The notes under the pieces: generated by a model
Told to the model about the DNA's origin: nothing
Seen by the model: only the letters and a program-made list of their open reading frames with translations
Databases searched by the model: none
Position numbers and translations under genes: made by a program
Assembly (NCBI GenBank): GCA_947579665.1
Contig: OX388347.1
Location: forward strand, 37,890,943 to 37,954,942
From: Sympetrum striolatum
Lineage: Eukaryota; Arthropoda; Insecta; Odonata; Libellulidae
DNA: 64,000 nucleotides
Reading direction: 5' to 3'
In this document: in pieces, positions 10,094 through 22,809 of the stretch
Numbering within the stretch: the stretch's first letter is position 1
How the letters are laid out: every line of letters starts with the position of its first letter

Positions 10094-11826
10094 ATGGATC
10101 GTAAGACTTTTAGACGCAGTTCCGTAAGAGCAGACAGAGTGAAGAAGAAGCAGAATCGACCTCTCAACCGTTTCGAATTGGAGAGAGAGGAGCAACCGGC
10201 AAGCACTTCTGCATAAAAAACTAAGGAGGAGCAAGGATTTCGAGGTTTCTGTTGATCCTAGTATAGGATATAGAATTCTTAATATTGCTACTGTGTTTTC
10301 TGCACTAAGTGAGTATCTCAAGTGTAAGATTTGTGGTGGTAAAGTCAGTTTTCAAGAGAGCAGTAGGCGAGGCCTTGGATTTAAGTTAGTGGTGAACTGT
10401 GAATCATGTGACCCAATCAGTGTAGATTTCTTTCCATTTATTGGAAGTTCCCATAAAGTTAACAGAAGATTTGTTTTCGCCATGAGGTTATTAGGAGTAG
10501 GATCAAACGGTGCAGAAAAGTTCTGCGCCATGATGGACTTACCACGCCCGGTTTTCCAAGCCACGTACGATCTAATTGTGAAGACCATTCATACTGCTGC
10601 AAAAGAAGTTTTCAATATTTCTTTGGTGAATAGCTGCGAAGAAGAAAAGAAACTGACTGCAAAAGCAACCAACTGTGAGGAACCTGAGGGTCTAACTGTC
10701 TCCGGAGATGGAACTTGGCGCAAGAGAGGATTTAACTCTTTATTTGGAATAGCGACTCTTGTTGTTTTTTATTCGAGTAAAATGATTGATATTGCTGTAA
10801 AATCTGCTTACTGCAAATCATGTGAATACTGGGAGAAGAAGCATGACACCGAGGAATGCAAAGAGTGGGCCCATCAGCATGCCAAAGAATGCCCAGCCAA
10901 TCATGAGTGTAATGCAGGAAAGATGGAGGTCGACAGCATAACAGATTTGTTCCTCAGATTTGAAGACCGCCAAAAAGTAAAATGTGCAAGTTACATTTAT
11001 AGGAGTCGGAGACAGTAAAACATACAAAGGGATCGTTGAATCCAGACCATATGGACATGAAACTCTCATAAAAAAGAAGGAATGCATCAATCATGTGCAG
11101 AAGAGAATGGGTGCAAGACTTCGTGCATGCAAAAAAAATACGAAAGGTCTGGGGGAAGGGAAAATTAACGGGGGAATTAATTGATGAGCTTACGGCTTAT
11201 TATGGGTTTGCCATTCGCAATAACTCTGACTCCGTGAAAATGATGAAAAATTTAATCTTGGCCACTTTATATCACAAGAGCTCCACGGATCAAAATCCAC
11301 AGCACCAGTTTTGCCCTCAGGGCTCTGATTCTTAGTGTTCTTGGCAGATGGCTAAAACAGCAGGAAAACTAGCAGAATATGTCCACAAAAAGGCTCTACC
11401 TATGAGCGTAATCGAGGCTATACGTCCCATATACGAAGATCTGAGTAAAGACGAGTTACTTCACCGCTTTTTGGGCAGATTCACTCAAAATAATAACGAA
11501 AGTTTAATTCGACAGTATGGAAATTCGCTCCAAAAATTTTGTCCAGTGGTGCTGTCGTGGTGGAAACAGCAGCTTTCATATCTGCCAGTATTTTTAATGA
11601 TGGGGCATCTAGTCTACTAAAAATCATGAGGGAAATGAACGTTAGAATTGGCCAGAGAGCTACATAATACTGCGCCAGAGAGGACAAGAAACGTATCGAA
11701 GCGGCAGAACTTCAAGAGCTTGAAGCCAGAAAAAAGCTATAAGGACGGGGCCAAAGGTCATCTGGAGAAGCTGCGTCACCTTCAAAGGAAGCATTCTATG
11801 GCCCAGCAATAGAAGATTTATGGTAA
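10094..11826 (+). pseudogene. Kolobok/Mutator-like DDE transposase, frameshifted
   Basis: Start chosen at ATG 10094 (MDRKTFRRSSVRADRVKKKQ, basic N-terminus); the end at TAA 11824 follows FYGPAIEDLW, giving about 577 codons. The largest intact piece is 10293-11018 (241 codons). It holds a putative zinc knuckle (CKIC at residues 11-14 and CESC at 36-39), SGDGTWRKRGFNSLFG with the first catalytic Asp (residue 139), and a Cys/His-rich insert (CKSCEYW...CPANHEC). The next frame continues with GVGDSKTYKGI, CINHVQKRMGARLRACKKN, LIDELTAYYG and STDQNPQHQFCPQG. TQNNNES supplies the putative catalytic Glu. Frameshifts lie near 10213, 10990, 11150 (a G run) and 11504; in-frame stops at 11333, 11665 and 11740. 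The family usually has GDGDSK where this copy has GVGDSK. Role by family: cut-and-paste transposition at TTAA; this copy cannot make the full protein. Confidence 0.88.
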
Positions 11827-12399
11827 ACTTGAAAATTCATAAATTGGTGACAAATTTAATGTTTATGGCCATTTTTCTCAAAACCTAACTTTTCAACCTG
11901 GTTGGCAAAAATTCTCAATGACTATCCAACCAATTTCTTTGAAATTTGGTAAAATCGTGTAAAACAATACTATCTATCGTCGTACGTACGGTTTTTTCTT
12001 TAATCTTAATAGTTAATGAAAAAATCATGAAAAACTTTGTTTTTATCTGCAAAATTACAACAATTTATATTTAACTGACCACCATTTCGTTAAAAATCAA
12101 AATATTAAAATTTCCCTACGTGGAACGATAGCCACACATTTGTAATTTAAGAAAATGTTTGCTTTTTTGATTTTAGATTATCTATACCAGAGAAAAACTG
12201 CCAACCGTTAAGTGACGTTCTTCGAAATGCATATATGTCAGGGGCAAACAACTTTTTTATTTATTTATATTTTTTCATCACAATCTAAAAAAATAGTATG
12301 TGAAGTAATGTACTTTCGTTATTAAATGGAAATTATTTCATAGATAGCAACAATAAACCTACAAAAATTTCCAAAATATACCATTATTTCCGGCTGGCG

Positions 12400-12414
12400 A
12401 TTAGATGTAACCCC
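12400..12414. repeat. Right terminal inverted repeat, TTAA transposon
   Basis: ATTAGATGTAACCCC, exact inverse of the left end, followed by TTAA at 12415-12418. Confidence 0.9.
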
Positions 12415-12689
12415 TTAATAAATCAAGACTTTATTAAAATCTCCTATCTTCTGAAGATTTCCATCTTGCATCCTGTAGTATCTGGGTGACGATCACTAAT
12501 TTTTCACATTAAATCTTTTCTAAACGCATTACCTTTCGTTGTTCTTTTTCTAATTCCTGCAAATATTACGAATGTGGGTACAAAATTTTGTTATTCATGA
12601 TTTCATAATGCTCGTTTTTCCTCAGAGCATGTGCGAATAATCATTAGAATGGATTTTCCTTCGAAGAAGAGAACTACACAATATTTGAC

Positions 12690-13325
12690 TACTAACTAAA
12701 TTACTAACGGGTCGATTACATTACCCTGCGGAACGGGGAAGTCATTTTAACTAGTCTGAAACTAAAACTATCCAGTACTGCTCGTTGCAAGTTTATTAAT
12801 TCTCGGTTGATAACAGCAAATTTTAATTCGTGCAATGATATATGATGTGGGACCTTATCAAATGCTTGACATAAATCTACAATTATCCTGTCGAATTGCC
12901 CACCATTTACGGTAGATTTTAAGTCATCGTGAATAAATACGCCTGGTGATATTCACAATATCATGTCTTAGCAGAACTATGAATTTAGACGTTTCAAGAA
13001 AACTCATTAAAGGAATAGCAGTTCTATATTTCTTTATTTACCGCCCAATAATATTCAATATATAGATAGGTAAATCGATATTTCAAATATTTCGGGACCT
13101 AACGTCACTCATACGCATTACAAATATTACTTTACGAAAAGGAGCTACACTCTCCTCTACTTCCATGAATATTTGAGTTGGTATGTCTTCAGGACCAGGA
13201 ACTTTATTAGGTTTAATCCGACGCGAAAGTTTAATGATGCCGTCTTCTCTGAAGGTGATTTCCGACATCGCCTCTGGCTGATCAACTTTCGGTAAGGTGC
13301 CTAATGTATTCTTGGAGCGCGGAAT
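12690..13325 (-). mobile_element. LINE reverse-transcriptase remnant
   Basis: Minus-strand translation gives, in 5' to 3' order, SEITFREDGIIKLSRRIKPN then NKVPGPEDIP (13179-13214), HDDLKSTVNGGQFDRIIVDL, CQAFDKVPHH (around 12841-12870) and, after a frameshift, VPQGNVIDPL (around 12715-12735). These match reverse-transcriptase blocks of CR1/Jockey-type non-LTR elements: NKxPGPDxIP, F(S)KAFDxVPHxxL and (S)GVPQGSVLGPLLF. The section between the first and second blocks (12960-13080) is eroded and partly deleted. The catalytic YxDD block is not visible, because the copy ends or decays before it. The 61-codon frame 13083-13268 is the largest open piece. Confidence 0.75.
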
Positions 13326-13329
13326 GAAT

Positions 13330-14090
13330 TAAATGTAAAATGAAAGTATTACTTATAATAAAATCTGCTGAGTGAATATTTATGATATAGCTGTAAGTTT
13401 TTCAGATAATTATTATTGAAAAGTAAATGGTTAAATTAGATGTTCTTTCCGACCTTCAATAAGACTTATCCTCTTTTCTTTTGATTAAGCTTTATCTCTC
13501 TCTCTATTTTAAATTTAATATCGGGAGTAGACTTCAGATTACCGTTCAGAATCTAAAGTTAGAGCTTTAAATGCATAAAAATATTATAATTATCAGTCAA
13601 CATCATGGCAGTATATTAACTTTCACCTTCTTAAATTGATTATTCAATAGTTGAGGCAAAGTGTTCATTTAATATTTATATCTCGTAGAATTATTACAAA
13701 GTGTTTTTTAATTCAACCTTCTGTTGTATTTCACAAAGTGACGGCAAAAACCATTGAATATACTTTTTTGCCTTCAATGACAGCTTAATCCCAATGATAT
13801 CTTCGGCCGCAATATTTCAGTTGAAAGTCACAAGACATGAACTTTGGCTGAATATAATTTTTCCCATGCATTTTCTTGTAACAATTAATCATAAGTAATT
13901 CGTCAATACCATGAATTTATTTTGAGGCCCACAAGAAAAGGTGCGAGTTACTGATATCGGTGTGAATATTCAGCCAATACATGAGAGACAGAACTAAAAC
14001 TTAGGCATGACCAAATAAGTTAGCTCTCTTCTTAAGTTTATTACTGGGTCGAGAAGGAATTAAAACAAAAGGAGACGTCGATGCTCTTCT
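13330..14090. other. No gene seen
   Basis: AT-rich, many stops, no recognised motif. Confidence 0.5.
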
Positions 14091-14710
14091 GCCGAACGGC
14101 TCCTCCCTTTTTCAGAGTTTAATAAGAAGCGATAGAGGGAGAGAGGACGAAAAAAGGCGGCCCGAGAGAGAGAGAGAGGATCTTATTACAAGTTACAAAT
14201 GAGAACGGTAGGGCATTGCACATTCGGGAAAAGGATCGTATAACTTTCTCACCTCTTGAGAGTAGTAAGAGAAGGGAAAGGAAAGAGAGTTGGGCGGGAT
14301 GAGGAATAAATAAATCCTCCCCTCTTCCTTACTCCTAAGGATGCTGAAGAGAGAGGAGTACTCGGCTTCCTTTCCTCGGAAACCCTTACCCGAATCCCTG
14401 TTGGGAGCAGGGGTAGGGGAAGAGGGATCGCGGGGGGTTAGGGTATGGGGTGATTTAGTGCCCATCCGCGTCAGGGTCATGAGAACAATTATTCTTCCGT
14501 CCATCCATCCAGCACTCTTTTTTTCTCTTCCACTCCCACTCCTCGTCAGCTATTCCCCTTCGATCTCTGTATATTTCCTTACTTCCCTTGCATCTGTAAC
14601 TCATTCGCCAGTCTCTCCTCTATTATTCCTCTTATCCTTCTTCAATCTTCCCCTCCCATCCCTACATTATTCCTTTTCCACGTGTTATTTTGTTCATATG
14701 TTTTCCTAGC
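14091..14710. repeat. Purine-rich block switching to pyrimidine-rich block, with (GA)n
   Basis: 14100-14450 is A/G-rich on the plus strand, including a (GA)n run at 14164-14178, and 14490-14700 is C/T-rich. The resulting 103- and 122-aa frames are low-complexity and were not taken as genes. Confidence 0.6.
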
Positions 14711-17640
14711 ATTAACTCCTTTTCCTACTGGACAGGATTTTTGAGAAGAGAATCTGGTGATAGTAAAATACCGCATTTTTGATATCAAAAGAGTTAATCA
14801 TAATTGCTGAAAAAATGATTCTCTTAGTCAAAAATATATACTCACTAATGGAGATCGTTGGAAATTGGAAAGAGATGGATTACTCTTCGTTATAAATTGT
14901 GCCATCTAAGATAATTACTTCTCTTGCATAGGTGGTGCAATTTTATAATTTGAAGGCTAATTTACGAAGACAGTCATTATCTTTAAATCATTCATACTGA
15001 TATCCTAGAAAATTTTATTTCCCTACTTTATAAATTTACTGTGTACTTAATTATTCTTTAAATTGACTCCTAATATCTATGAATTTAGGATGATTAGAGG
15101 TATTATGTAGCATGTAACTCCATGTCTTCAGCAGCTTATTGAGTCTTTTATTTGTTTTGTTTGTAACAATACTATTTTACACAAATATACCGTTTTGATT
15201 GGTACAAATCCTTCCACTGCTGAAAACAAAATCATCAGCTCCTTATCTTTACACAGCATAATGTAGTTTCTCAGTTGTACTCGGAAATTAAGATATCTAT
15301 TAGCAATCAAATAGCATAATGATTGTTATAATATATGATATATTTATGTAATAATTTGTTAAAGAATTATACCTATAAAGAAAAAATGAGCTTATCATCG
15401 CTGCCGCCGCTACTAACAATAAGCTAAAATAAGAATCATTAAAATTGTTTTAAGTTACTTCTAATCAGATATAATTTACAAATGTAATTACCTATTTTGA
15501 AAAGTAATATCACTTCGTCGACGGTAATATTGAGTTGTTGGTCTCGAATGCCAAAATTTCTATTTAATGCCTTTTCGTAACTTATTTCCTCATCTAGATT
15601 TGTTTCGATGTAGATATACTGAGAATAATCATGGACGGAATTAAAAATATAACGGTGTCATTTACTCTTCTGAATCGATTTTTAAGGAACTTCTTTATCC
15701 ATAGTTACGTGTGTGGAAATTAATGAGGATGAGCGTGGAATTTATTTTATTTTTCATAAGTATTTTTCGCATATCCGCCTGTATTTTTTACCCTAGCGGC
15801 AGCGAGGGAACCGTGCTACTTCTCAGGATTCCTAATTCCTTTAGAGGATGAAATTGGTCGTAGATTTCTTCCGTGGAAGTTTTACTAAGTTAATCAAGCG
15901 CTGTTGAAAATGAAATATGAAGGTGAATTTCTTTCCGGTATAAAACTAAAGAAGGTGAGCGGCATCCTCAGCGGCCTCTGCCGTGACTTCGATAAAACAC
16001 TGTCTGGAAGAAAAAACAAAGATGTCAGAAAATATTCTTCCGCAGCGGAAGTTTCCGATTTTACCGGAGCATTTTAATCAATCTTTCGAAAAACGTTCTC
16101 AATAGTCTGAGATCAAGGATGAGTTATGATCCTTTCTATAATTGATACATCGTTACGCAAAGAAGTGTTCCCATCCCATTTTGTAAATTACGGTATTTTC
16201 ATGACTATGCAATTATTGGCGTAATGCATAAGATACCGGTTGATAATAAGACTTAAAGCTTATTATTTTGGCCACGTCTTATTTATACAATTATTTATAA
16301 GGGTTATTCAAATGTTCACGAATGTAGCTATATAATAAAGAAACAGTAAATTTAGCTTATTTACGGCTGAAAGAGCAGCATTAATGAATCAAAAGGAAAA
16401 TCATAATGCATTATTCAGTCGTATCATCTTTGTGGAATGAAACTTTTTCTTGCCAATTAAAATCTTTCATGGAATTATTACTTCAGATGCTGAGGTATAA
16501 GTTTTTGTGGAAACCTCATCCTATTATAACTGCATCTCTTTGAAGAAGAGAAACGACCTTAAAAATAGACTGCTTATAATTTCAGACTTAGAGAAATTCA
16601 CCTTCTGTCGAGAATATAGTCAACTAAATATGTCCTGCTCTAAGGTTAACTGTGCAATGGTCGGTAGTATATTTTTAATTTTAACCTGTTACTCCAAGTT
16701 AAAAATTTTGTTGAATGACTGACGACCCCAGTCTAACCTTTTATGTGCGATTGATGGCAGATGATTGCTTTAAGGATTGAAACTCAATTTATTGCTATTT
16801 ATGTTTACTTAGTTATTGATTAACGAAATTCATTGGAGGAAAATGGGAAAGAAAAATTTTAATACGTAAAATGGCATTCATTATATTCGTTTTTGAAATC
16901 ATTATAAGTCTCTGTCATCAAAAATTGTTTTCAATCTTAAATTTACCTTCCACTATAACGCTTTACTTTTTCGATTTGTAAAAACATGAGAAGATCTTTT
17001 GTAAAACTTATCTGTTATAAATCGCTACTTTGATCTACCTTCAGCAATCTGAATGAAATTAACGTATCAGTTAAATGAAATAGTATTTAAAATATCCGCA
17101 GCTTACCATGGTATAGACAATCGCTTGAATTAGATATCCATTATATAGATATCCAGAAAAATCTATAATAATCGTTACCTATCCATACATTTTGTAGGTT
17201 GCGAAATCGTTTCCTAGGAAAATTAATTCGAAGTTTAAAAGAAATATTTTTATGAAAACATTGTATTTTATTTCGTAATATGAGTACATAATTGCAATAT
17301 TACTAATGTTATTGTACTAAAATTACAAGGTATTTACAATTATATAACGAAGCAGCAAACAGATAAAGTCCTCCTGAGTATGAAAGCTCATCAAGGAGGT
17401 GCCGAATGTCAGACAATTATGAGTTATTAAAGACTTACGAGTACATACATTAAGATCAAAATTTGTTAAATACAGGACATATAGTAGTAAACTATCTATT
17501 AACGTTTACTTATAACTATTAACTGATTTACTTTCGCCATTTACATTAAATCATACTATTTGCAGCTTTGTTTTTCATCTCCCTGATTATCATGAAATTC
17601 ACTTCTGACTCTTAATTTATGAAATAATCAGTAAAAACTC
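14711..17640. other. No gene seen; AT-rich
   Basis: Short frames only; nothing recognised. Confidence 0.5.
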
Positions 17641-17644
17641 ACGT

Positions 17645-18112
17645 TCATAATGCTCACAATGAAAAACTATCCCAATGTGTTTTATATGGCTGATATATTT
17701 ACCGCCCGGCATCGAATCAGGGTCTTTCTGGCAATAAATCCTATACAGCAAAATAAAAGATCATCATCTCTAACTATATGTGATAATTCATGCAGCAATA
17801 TTTGCTGCAATTGCCTCAAACGACGTTCTAAGTTTCACATATATTCCTTATGTGAGAAATGGTAATGTGCTCTGGCATCGAACCCAGGAACAGCATGGTC
17901 TTATATAATTTGTTTCTTAAATGGATTCTTAATAAACATCTTCTTGCATAGTGAGAACTTCCTATCATTTCGATAAATGCATCAAAAAATAATGAAAAAC
18001 TACCTCAATGTATTTTAAATGAGTGATTTTTGCATCGTCCAAGCATCGAACCCAGGATATTTTCTGTGAAAGTCATTTATGTTTTCGATAGATCATGACC
18101 ACATATATAGGC
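17645..18112 (-). repeat. Three tRNA-SINE-like B-box repeats
   Basis: On the minus strand the sequence CCTGGGTTCGATGC or CCTGATTCGATGCC occurs at 17708-17721, 17873-17887 and 18043-18056. Each resembles the RNA polymerase III B box (GGTTCGANNCC). The first and third also share flanking sequence (CATTTAAAATACATTGAGG / CATATAAAACACATTGGGA followed by TAGTTTTTCATT), so they are copies of one repeat. No clear A box or cloverleaf is present, so these are SINE-like remnants, not tRNA genes. Confidence 0.5.
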
Positions 18113-18925
18113 TCCTTGAGTTTTGATTCTCTACCTATCCCGGATATATTTTTTATAATTCCCGAAAATCTAAGCAATGCTTTTAAATGGGAAAAATCTG
18201 GACTTTGGGGCCCTCTGGAATGGAAACCATGGCACTGAGGTTCAAAATCGCAATTTTTCTGTCGGTTGCACGTTATGGCCAATACGTCGTAAAAATATCA
18301 AGTCAATGATGCTTGTGGTTTAGCCTGTGAATTAGTGTCCTATCTATCTATCTATATGAATAAATCTGGAGAAGGAATTATATATAATAGATAATATCAA
18401 TGATATCATCTACTTCCAAATGGTACCCTTTTGAAATTCCCCATTATTTCTATTTTGCTCCATACAATGAGAGAAAAACATATTTCATTATCCTTGTTAC
18501 CGCTTGATCCTGATGCTGGCGAATGGGAATTCCTGATTTTTTGTGAATATCGTAGTTGCACACGGAGATAATTCGATGTTTCCCAGAAATCATGCGAATC
18601 GCAAAGTATCCCATAAATACGAATGTCTCATTTAATAAGAATGATGGTCCGATCGATCGCTATAAAGATGTAGTTATTCACAATTAACGAGGGGAAGACA
18701 TTTATCATCATTTTTCCATTTCAACCGGCTGCCTATCACGAGAATAATCCGAGGCAAAGATAAATATTACATGTAGTATTTATATGATAATGTATTGCTG
18801 CTCAGGAAGGACTTAAAATGTCAAATCGCAGTTTAAAAAGCAGCTGGCGGCATGTCGAGAATAGCTCCCGACTCCATAGAGATTTTTTTATACTAAGGCG
18901 TTTAAAATTTGCAGCGAAAGACAGC
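18113..18925. other. No gene seen
   Basis: A short (TATC)n run lies near 18341-18357. The 69-aa minus frame at 18073-18282 has no recognisable domain. Confidence 0.5.
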
Positions 18926-20285
18926 GTGGGTAGTGCTCAAGTTTTCTTTATATTATACAGGCAAAAAAGCGTATCTCATCGCATACCTTTAAATGCGAAA
19001 CAGGAAACCGATTTTACCGCAGAGCGGGGGGAGAAAGAGAAAGGTAATTTCGTCGCTGTTTAATGAGATGCTGTAAAAGCTGGGAGAAAGGGCCGTGCAC
19101 GTGATCTCTGTTCGTGGGTGGGGAGGCGGTCGGGGAAGGGGGGAGGGCACCGAGATAGCAATGCGCAAAAAAAAGAGCGAGTCTCTTTCGAAAAATTGCA
19201 TTTTAAGCAAAACAAACTCCCAATCAAATTTCGGCAGAATCGAGTGACCCGGTGCCTCCTAATTGCGACCGGACTAGTTGCATCGAAAAACGTGTTCCTT
19301 TATTAAATGTTCGGCGGGGAGGGGGTGGGGCAGTCGGAAGGGGGAGGGGTCGAGAGATGCCTCTTCATTTATTCCGAAGCGAATCCATATACAAAATGAA
19401 TCCATCGTCCTCGCGGCCAGGGATGACGAGAAAAAATAATAAATTAATCGAGGAATATATATATAAATTTTTTCGCGTCGTGACTGTTCGAAATGAATCA
19501 AAATAACATATGATTGAAAGGGAAAACTTCATTTCCCTTTTTAATTTGTTTTGTTTTTGATTCATTTGAGTCACGGGTATATTTCCGTCGCCGAGGAAAA
19601 AAAAAACTTACGCAACATGTATGCGGGATGGAACATGCAGTCGCAAGTACTCCTGCGTCATGCCTCCCGGAATAATGGAGGAAACAAAGTAATGTCGGAA
19701 ATTTATGATTTCCCCGAAGTAGGAATCGCTCAAAATCGGCGGGCGCGGGATGCTTTCGCGGGAATGCGAGAATTTGTCGAAAAACCGTCGCGAATGCGCC
19801 CTCTTTTGTTTTTCACTCATTATTCGCCGCGCTTATGCTCCCGTTCGCTAATGAATATTTTGCTTCCCGCTTCAACTGGATACCGTCATTTTTCCTTAAC
19901 CAACGTATCCAACAAAATCGCCATCGCATACCCTTTTCCTCTCACGCTCACGAAGTTCATATTACGTGCAAAGGGTAAATGAAAAAATAATGCCATCACG
20001 AATAAATATTTCCGAACAAATATTTTTTTAATATGCATCGGGACCGATTGGAAATTCCCGAGCACCCCGTCGCCGCATCCGCCCCCTTCTATTCGGGAAA
20101 ACGCCGAAAGGACGTGTGGCGGCACAACATGAAATTGTGTCGCCCTCCCGCTCGTCGCAATATAAGATTTTTTGCGTTCGGGGGGAATTGATGCATATAT
20201 TTAGATTTAACATTCTGTACTTCCACGAGAGAGATAAATTATCGGCAGGACGCTCAGAAAATAGCACGCCGCGGATGTATCCTAC
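18926..20285. other. CpG-dense patch, no gene recognised
   Basis: CG dinucleotides are plentiful (for example GCGGGCGCGGGATG, CCGTCGCGAATGCG), in contrast to the surrounding AT-rich DNA where CG is sparse. Overlapping frames of 60-143 codons exist on both strands (the largest is 19551-19982), but none shows a domain, repeat-family motif or consistent splice structure. It could be a regulatory or promoter-type CpG island or a conserved noncoding region. That is inference only. Confidence 0.5.
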
Positions 20286-22384
20286 TTTTTATTTTTTTAA
20301 TCACGATGGGAGGTCGATGGTAAGGCACTTGTATGCAAATAAGTTTATCCATCGTTATCGACTGCTAATGATTGGATTTCCATGGAGGTTAATATTAAAA
20401 TGAGATGCATTGATGGCTGTCATTCTAATTATGAGTGAGTTGTACCTCCTGTTGAGAGCTAAAAACTTAAGGGAAAAGGTTCCATATGTTTCGTTTTACT
20501 CTTTGTCAAATGCCCTTCAGTTGGTAGCATTTCATGATATTATGATTCTAAATAACATTTTTCTTTCTTTCTTTAATTAAGGATACCTTTTGCTCCTAAC
20601 ATCACACTGAATGTTATGAAAAGTCAAAGTCATCAGAGTTATGTTGTAATGACAAGCCAGTATAATATATCATAAACTCCTGAACATCGATTTCCATTAC
20701 AAAATTTCTAGCCCATTTTGTTTGATGCATTAGATCAGGCACGCTTTTTAAGGACAATATCTACTGACACCTAATCTTTCCGTGGTATTTATTAAGTGTA
20801 TACTGCACAGATATAAATTTTGTATTCATACTAACCTACATTTTAGGGAATAACTTTGAAATTAAAGTTACCTTGCAGCCCATAATTACATCATTTTGTT
20901 CCCCATGTAAATTCTCACTGCCCGTCTAGAACAATTTAAAAATCACAAATTTTGAATATTCATATTCATTATTATCCTGAAATCTTGTTTTTAAATCCTA
21001 TCTCATTATTCACTAATTATTCCATGAATTTAATTTGAACGGATTTTTTGAAAATTTAATAACTTTTGTCTAAGCTAATCAGAAGTATTTAGTGAGGGTT
21101 TCCTGTATTTATATAGATTACTCACAAATTAAAAAGTTAGTCTGTTGCTTTAACTATTTAAATGAAATATTTAAAAAATATCTTTACCTTACCCCCATCT
21201 ATACATATATTACTTAAGAGTGCATTCATAATAAATTGTCATCGCTACTCATCTTCCACGATAAATATAAAATAATAAGTTATTATTTTTAATAAAATTT
21301 TGACAGGAATATGAATTTTTAGTTTCTGGAAGAAATCTGAATGTATGGTTTTTGGGCTTTTGGTTGCTCAAAATAGATAACACAGGACAGATACATTATT
21401 TGACGAGAAAAGATGAATTCGAGCGATCGATTCTTTCAATATTTCGATAGTATGAAAACCATTTTAAATACTTTTGTATCTAGTACTGATTGACTCAAAA
21501 GACAGTTTTATATATTTTAGAATATTAGATAAAATATTAGAATGGCAAATATGAAGGAATGATGAACTGTTTGGCGAAAAGTTTGTATCAAATACTTCTG
21601 CAATTAATGTAGAGTAATATTGCGCGCAAATATTAACGTACAATTTACTTTAGGAGCCTGACGGTAATTGAAGCTTTCTACTTTTGTTAGGATAACAACC
21701 TTCCAACTTAGTTGGTTTCCTCTATCTATCTGAGTTAGGCTCCGATATTTCCAAAGCAGCCGCATACCCAACTCACGTACCCACGGATTCGTTGCTTTCA
21801 GACCCTCACCTACGCTCTACGCAAAGTAGAACAAATGAAGGAAGGTGCGGCGTTGCACTTGCGGTCGCTACGCAACTGCGCGACAGCTGCACTGCGCCTG
21901 TAATAAATAGATCATGTATATACAGCAAGTTTGAGGGTGTCTACACTGAATCACGTCATATGAACAAAGATAGATAATAATTGATTGTACGAAATAATCG
22001 ATGTCAGAATACATCGAAGTTTTATTTGGCAAGAATTGAAAAATTACTGCGGTGTTTATTCAATTTGTAATGGAATTATGAGCATATTCTAATCTTAGCT
22101 TAAGACATGTGGTATTTCAGCACACATATCCGTTATTATGTAGCATATATTATCTGTTATTCAAGCTACTGATAAATAGTCAGTTCAGTTAGTATTGTTG
22201 AACATGAATTTTCTTACTCAATATTAATATCATATTATTATAGTTATGCTTATGTTCATTGAAATAGTTTCCATATGATTTCAACGAATCGTATGAATAA
22301 CAGGTTTTTTTTCTCCCAGCCACATTTACCAATTTTAAGTAAGCATTATAGACGATTAAGCTTGGATCATCTACCAATTAACGT
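20286..22384. other. No gene seen; AT-rich
   Basis: A small CG-richer stretch at 21790-21900 gives a 61-aa frame without recognisable features. The rest is AT-rich. Confidence 0.5.
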
Positions 22385-22453
22385 CATATTTTGCTTTATT
22401 CTTTGCTTTATTCTTTTCTTTTTCTCTGTTTTGCTTTATTCTTTGCTTTAGTC
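22385..22453. repeat. Tandem TTTGCTTTATTC-type repeat
   Basis: The block TTTTGCTTTATTCTTTGCTT appears twice, separated by a CTTTT-rich spacer, and is flanked on both sides by GTCATATTT. Confidence 0.8.
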
Positions 22454-22780
22454 ATATTTCATATTCACATTTCGGTGACTTTCGATTTTAGTCAACCATC
22501 TCCCATAATATGTTTATTGACTTTCTGATGGAAGACACAAGTATCACTAAAGTTAGATAGATAGTTATATTTTTTAAATTACCTTAACAACGTTAAATAT
22601 GCAATCCAATCCCTTGTGAACCTTTATTCTTAGATAATACATGGGATTGCATATATAATATACATTAATATATTCATACATATATTTCATATTGCATCGA
22701 TCCAAAATAATTATATTCCCTTTCCATGCAAGGGAATCGGCCAATATAATAAACAATTATATAAATAAACATGCCATATG

Positions 22781-22804
22781 ATATATATATATATGTGTGT
22801 GTGT
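22781..22804. repeat. Compound (AT)n(GT)n microsatellite
   Basis: About seven AT units run directly into about five GT units. Confidence 0.9.
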
Positions 22805-22809
22805 CTGTG

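Larger units (their letters stand above)
9633..12414 (+). mobile_element. TTAA-flanked DDE transposon (Kolobok / Mutator-like), complete but inactive
   Basis: 2782 bp with perfect 15-bp ends GGGGTTACATCTAAT (left) and its reverse complement (right), flanked on both sides by TTAA (9629-9632 and 12415-12418). The internal gene belongs to the large insect transposase family often labelled Mutator-like transposase domain. The 4-bp TTAA duplication fits Kolobok better than true Mutator, which makes 8-11 bp duplications, or piggyBac, whose transposase is unrelated. Noncoding flanks are about 460 bp on the left and 590 bp on the right. Both ends and both target sites survive, while the gene carries several frameshifts and stops. 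Confidence 0.85.

Noticed and set aside
19551..19982. 143-codon open frame
   Set aside because: CpG-dense region with overlapping frames on both strands; no recognisable protein features.
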